Part shown: positions 28,119 through 29,087 of the stretch, piece by piece
Layout of the letters: each line of letters starts with the position of its first letter
How positions within the stretch are numbered: position 1 is the first letter of the stretch
Notes under the pieces: model-generated
Told to the model about the DNA's origin: nothing
Seen by the model: the letters and a program-made list of their open reading frames with translations, nothing else
Databases searched by the model: none
Made by a program: the position numbers and the translations under genes
Virus record (IMG/VR): IMGVR_UViG_3300032284_001828
Coordinates: 1-29,087 of that record
Reading direction: 5' to 3' (one strand)
Origin: a virus
Length of the DNA stretch: 29,087 bases

Positions 28119-28144
28119 AGTGGGCGAGCATGATCTCGCCCACT
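28119..28144 (+). other. Perfect hairpin after gp32 without T-run
   Basis: AGTGGGCGAG (28119-28128), loop CATGAT, CTCGCCCACT (28135-28144): a perfect 10-bp GC-rich stem, 8 bases after the gp32 stop. No T-run follows. Like the hairpin after gp18, it could stabilise or process a highly expressed message, or lower read-through into uvsX. Confidence 0.8.
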
Positions 28145-28164
28145 AATTCAACTAGGAGAATAAT

Positions 28165-29087
28165 ATGGCTAAACCATTCGATCTGAGTAAATTCAGAAAA
28201 AGTATTACAAAAAGCATTGACGGTATTTCCGTAGGCTTCAATGATCCAGACACCTGGATCTCCACAGGCAACTACACACTAAACTATCTCATCTCCGGAG
28301 ACTTTAACAAAGGTATTCCAATGGGCAAGGTAACTGTGTTTGCAGGTGAATCAGGTGCAGGCAAATCATTTATCTGTTCAGGTAACTTGATTCGCAATGC
28401 ACAAGAGCAAGGTATCTATCCTATCTTGATCGACACAGAGAATGCGCTGGATGAAGACTGGCTCAAGGCACTAGGTGTAGATACAACAGAAGACAAACTG
28501 TTGAAACTTAACATGGCCATGATTGATGATGTGGCTAAAGTTATCAGTGACTTTGTGAAAGAGTACAAGACACTGCCAGAGGACCAACGTCCTAAGGTGC
28601 TGTTTATCATTGATAGTCTAGGCATGTTGCTCACCCCAACTGACGTTAATCAGTTTGAAGCAGGCGAGATGAAAGGCGATCTTGGTCGTAAACCCAAAGC
28701 ACTTACTGCTCTAGTAAGAAACTGTGTTAACATGTTTGGCGCACTAAACATTGGCCTGGTTGCTACCAACCATACCTATGCTAGCCAAGACATGTTTGAC
28801 CCGGATGACAAAATCAGTGGTGGACAAGGCTTTATCTACGCCAGTTCAATCGTTGTTGCCATGCGCAAACTCAAGCTCAAAGAAGACGAAGATGGCAACA
28901 AGATCAGCGAAGTAAAAGGTATCCGTGCGGCCTGCAAGGTTATGAAAACTCGCTATGCCAAACCTTTTGAAAGTGTTCAGGTCAAGATTCCGTACGAGCA
29001 GGGCATGAGCCCATACTCAGGCATGACAGACATGCTGGAGTCAAAAGGTTTATTACAGAAGGAAGGCAACAGTCTTAAATACACCCT
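28165..29087 (+). CDS. uvsX: UvsX RecA-like recombinase, 3' end outside window
   Basis: Starts at ATG 28165 after AGGAGAA; 307 residues are visible and the frame stays open to the window edge. Walker A GESGAGKS (61-68), catalytic-type Glu in LIDTENALDED (E92), Walker B KVLFIIDSLG (144-153) and a loop NQFEAGEMKGDLGRKPKALT with VATNHTYASQDMFDPDDKIS and GGQGFIYASS follow the T4 UvsX pattern. UvsX forms a presynaptic filament on ssDNA after displacing gp32 with the help of UvsY, and pairs homologous strands for repair and recombination-dependent replication. T4 UvsX has about 390 residues, so most of the protein is here. It is adjacent to gp32. Confidence 0.95.
   Translation, partial: MAKPFDLSKFRKSITKSIDGISVGFNDPDTWISTGNYTLNYLISGDFNKGIPMGKVTVFAGESGAGKSFICSGNLIRNAQEQGIYPILIDTENALDEDWLKALGVDTTEDKLLKLNMAMIDDVAKVISDFVKEYKTLPEDQRPKVLFIIDSLGMLLTPTDVNQFEAGEMKGDLGRKPKALTALVRNCVNMFGALNIGLVATNHTYASQDMFDPDDKISGGQGFIYASSIVVAMRKLKLKEDEDGNKISEVKGIRAACKVMKTRYAKPFESVQVKIPYEQGMSPYSGMTDMLESKGLLQKEGNSLKYT

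Noticed and set aside
1-29087. tRNA genes, CRISPR arrays, insertion sequences, integrase or attachment sites
   Set aside because: I looked for cloverleaf arms with CCA ends, regular short repeats, transposase motifs and flanking repeats and saw none.

Overview
This window is a stretch of a T4-like myovirus genome (a contractile-tailed phage). Diagnostic genes are the neck proteins gp13, gp14 and gp15, tail sheath gp18, tail tube gp19, head-completion gp4, terminase gp16 and gp17, dNMP kinase gp1, ssDNA-binding gp32 and the recombinase UvsX. Gene content resembles the marine and freshwater T4-like group (cyanophage and pelagiphage relatives) more than T4 itself. No photosynthesis gene, tRNA or integrase is visible here. 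The host is probably an aquatic Gram-negative bacterium: one phage protein carries a classical Sec signal peptide, and several promoters fit the sigma70 consensus. The host genus cannot be named from this window.

Layout. 1-1836 (+): two tandem paralogous virion-type proteins (the first cut by the window edge) and a glycosyltransferase-like protein. 1831-5096 (-): gp14, gp15 and a NUDIX hydrolase. 5128-6710 (+): a two-gene cassette with sigma70-type promoters, one of them a perfect TTGACA-17-TATAAT. 6765-9294: gp13, a small putative head protein, gp1, and an antisense HNH-like zinc protein. 9415-15943 (+): gp18, gp19, a gp54/gp48-like baseplate protein, two unassigned proteins and gp4. 15951-23000 (+): gp16 followed by a block of modular putative internal head proteins, including a 1185-residue mosaic with duplicated AT-hook modules, and a secreted DNA/RNA nuclease. 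22997-23530 (-): an HNH endonuclease. 23547-29087 (+): gp17, a 607-residue conserved protein, gp32 and UvsX (cut by the window edge).

Regulation. Eleven sites of the type (N)(N)TAAATA sit upstream of genes and match the T4 late promoter (TATAAATA), read by the phage sigma gp55. Several late genes share a GGATCC-containing ribosome binding site. Upstream of gp13, gp18 and gp1, inverted repeats bury the ribosome binding site, and a promoter is placed so that its own transcripts would lack most or all of the 5' arm. T4 uses this logic for genes e, soc and 49 to keep late genes silent on read-through early messages. I consider this repeated architecture, the AT-hook/capsid-targeting internal protein block and the signal-peptide nuclease the most interesting content.

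No stretch of more than 300 bases lacks a gene. All family names come from recognising sequence by eye; no search was run.
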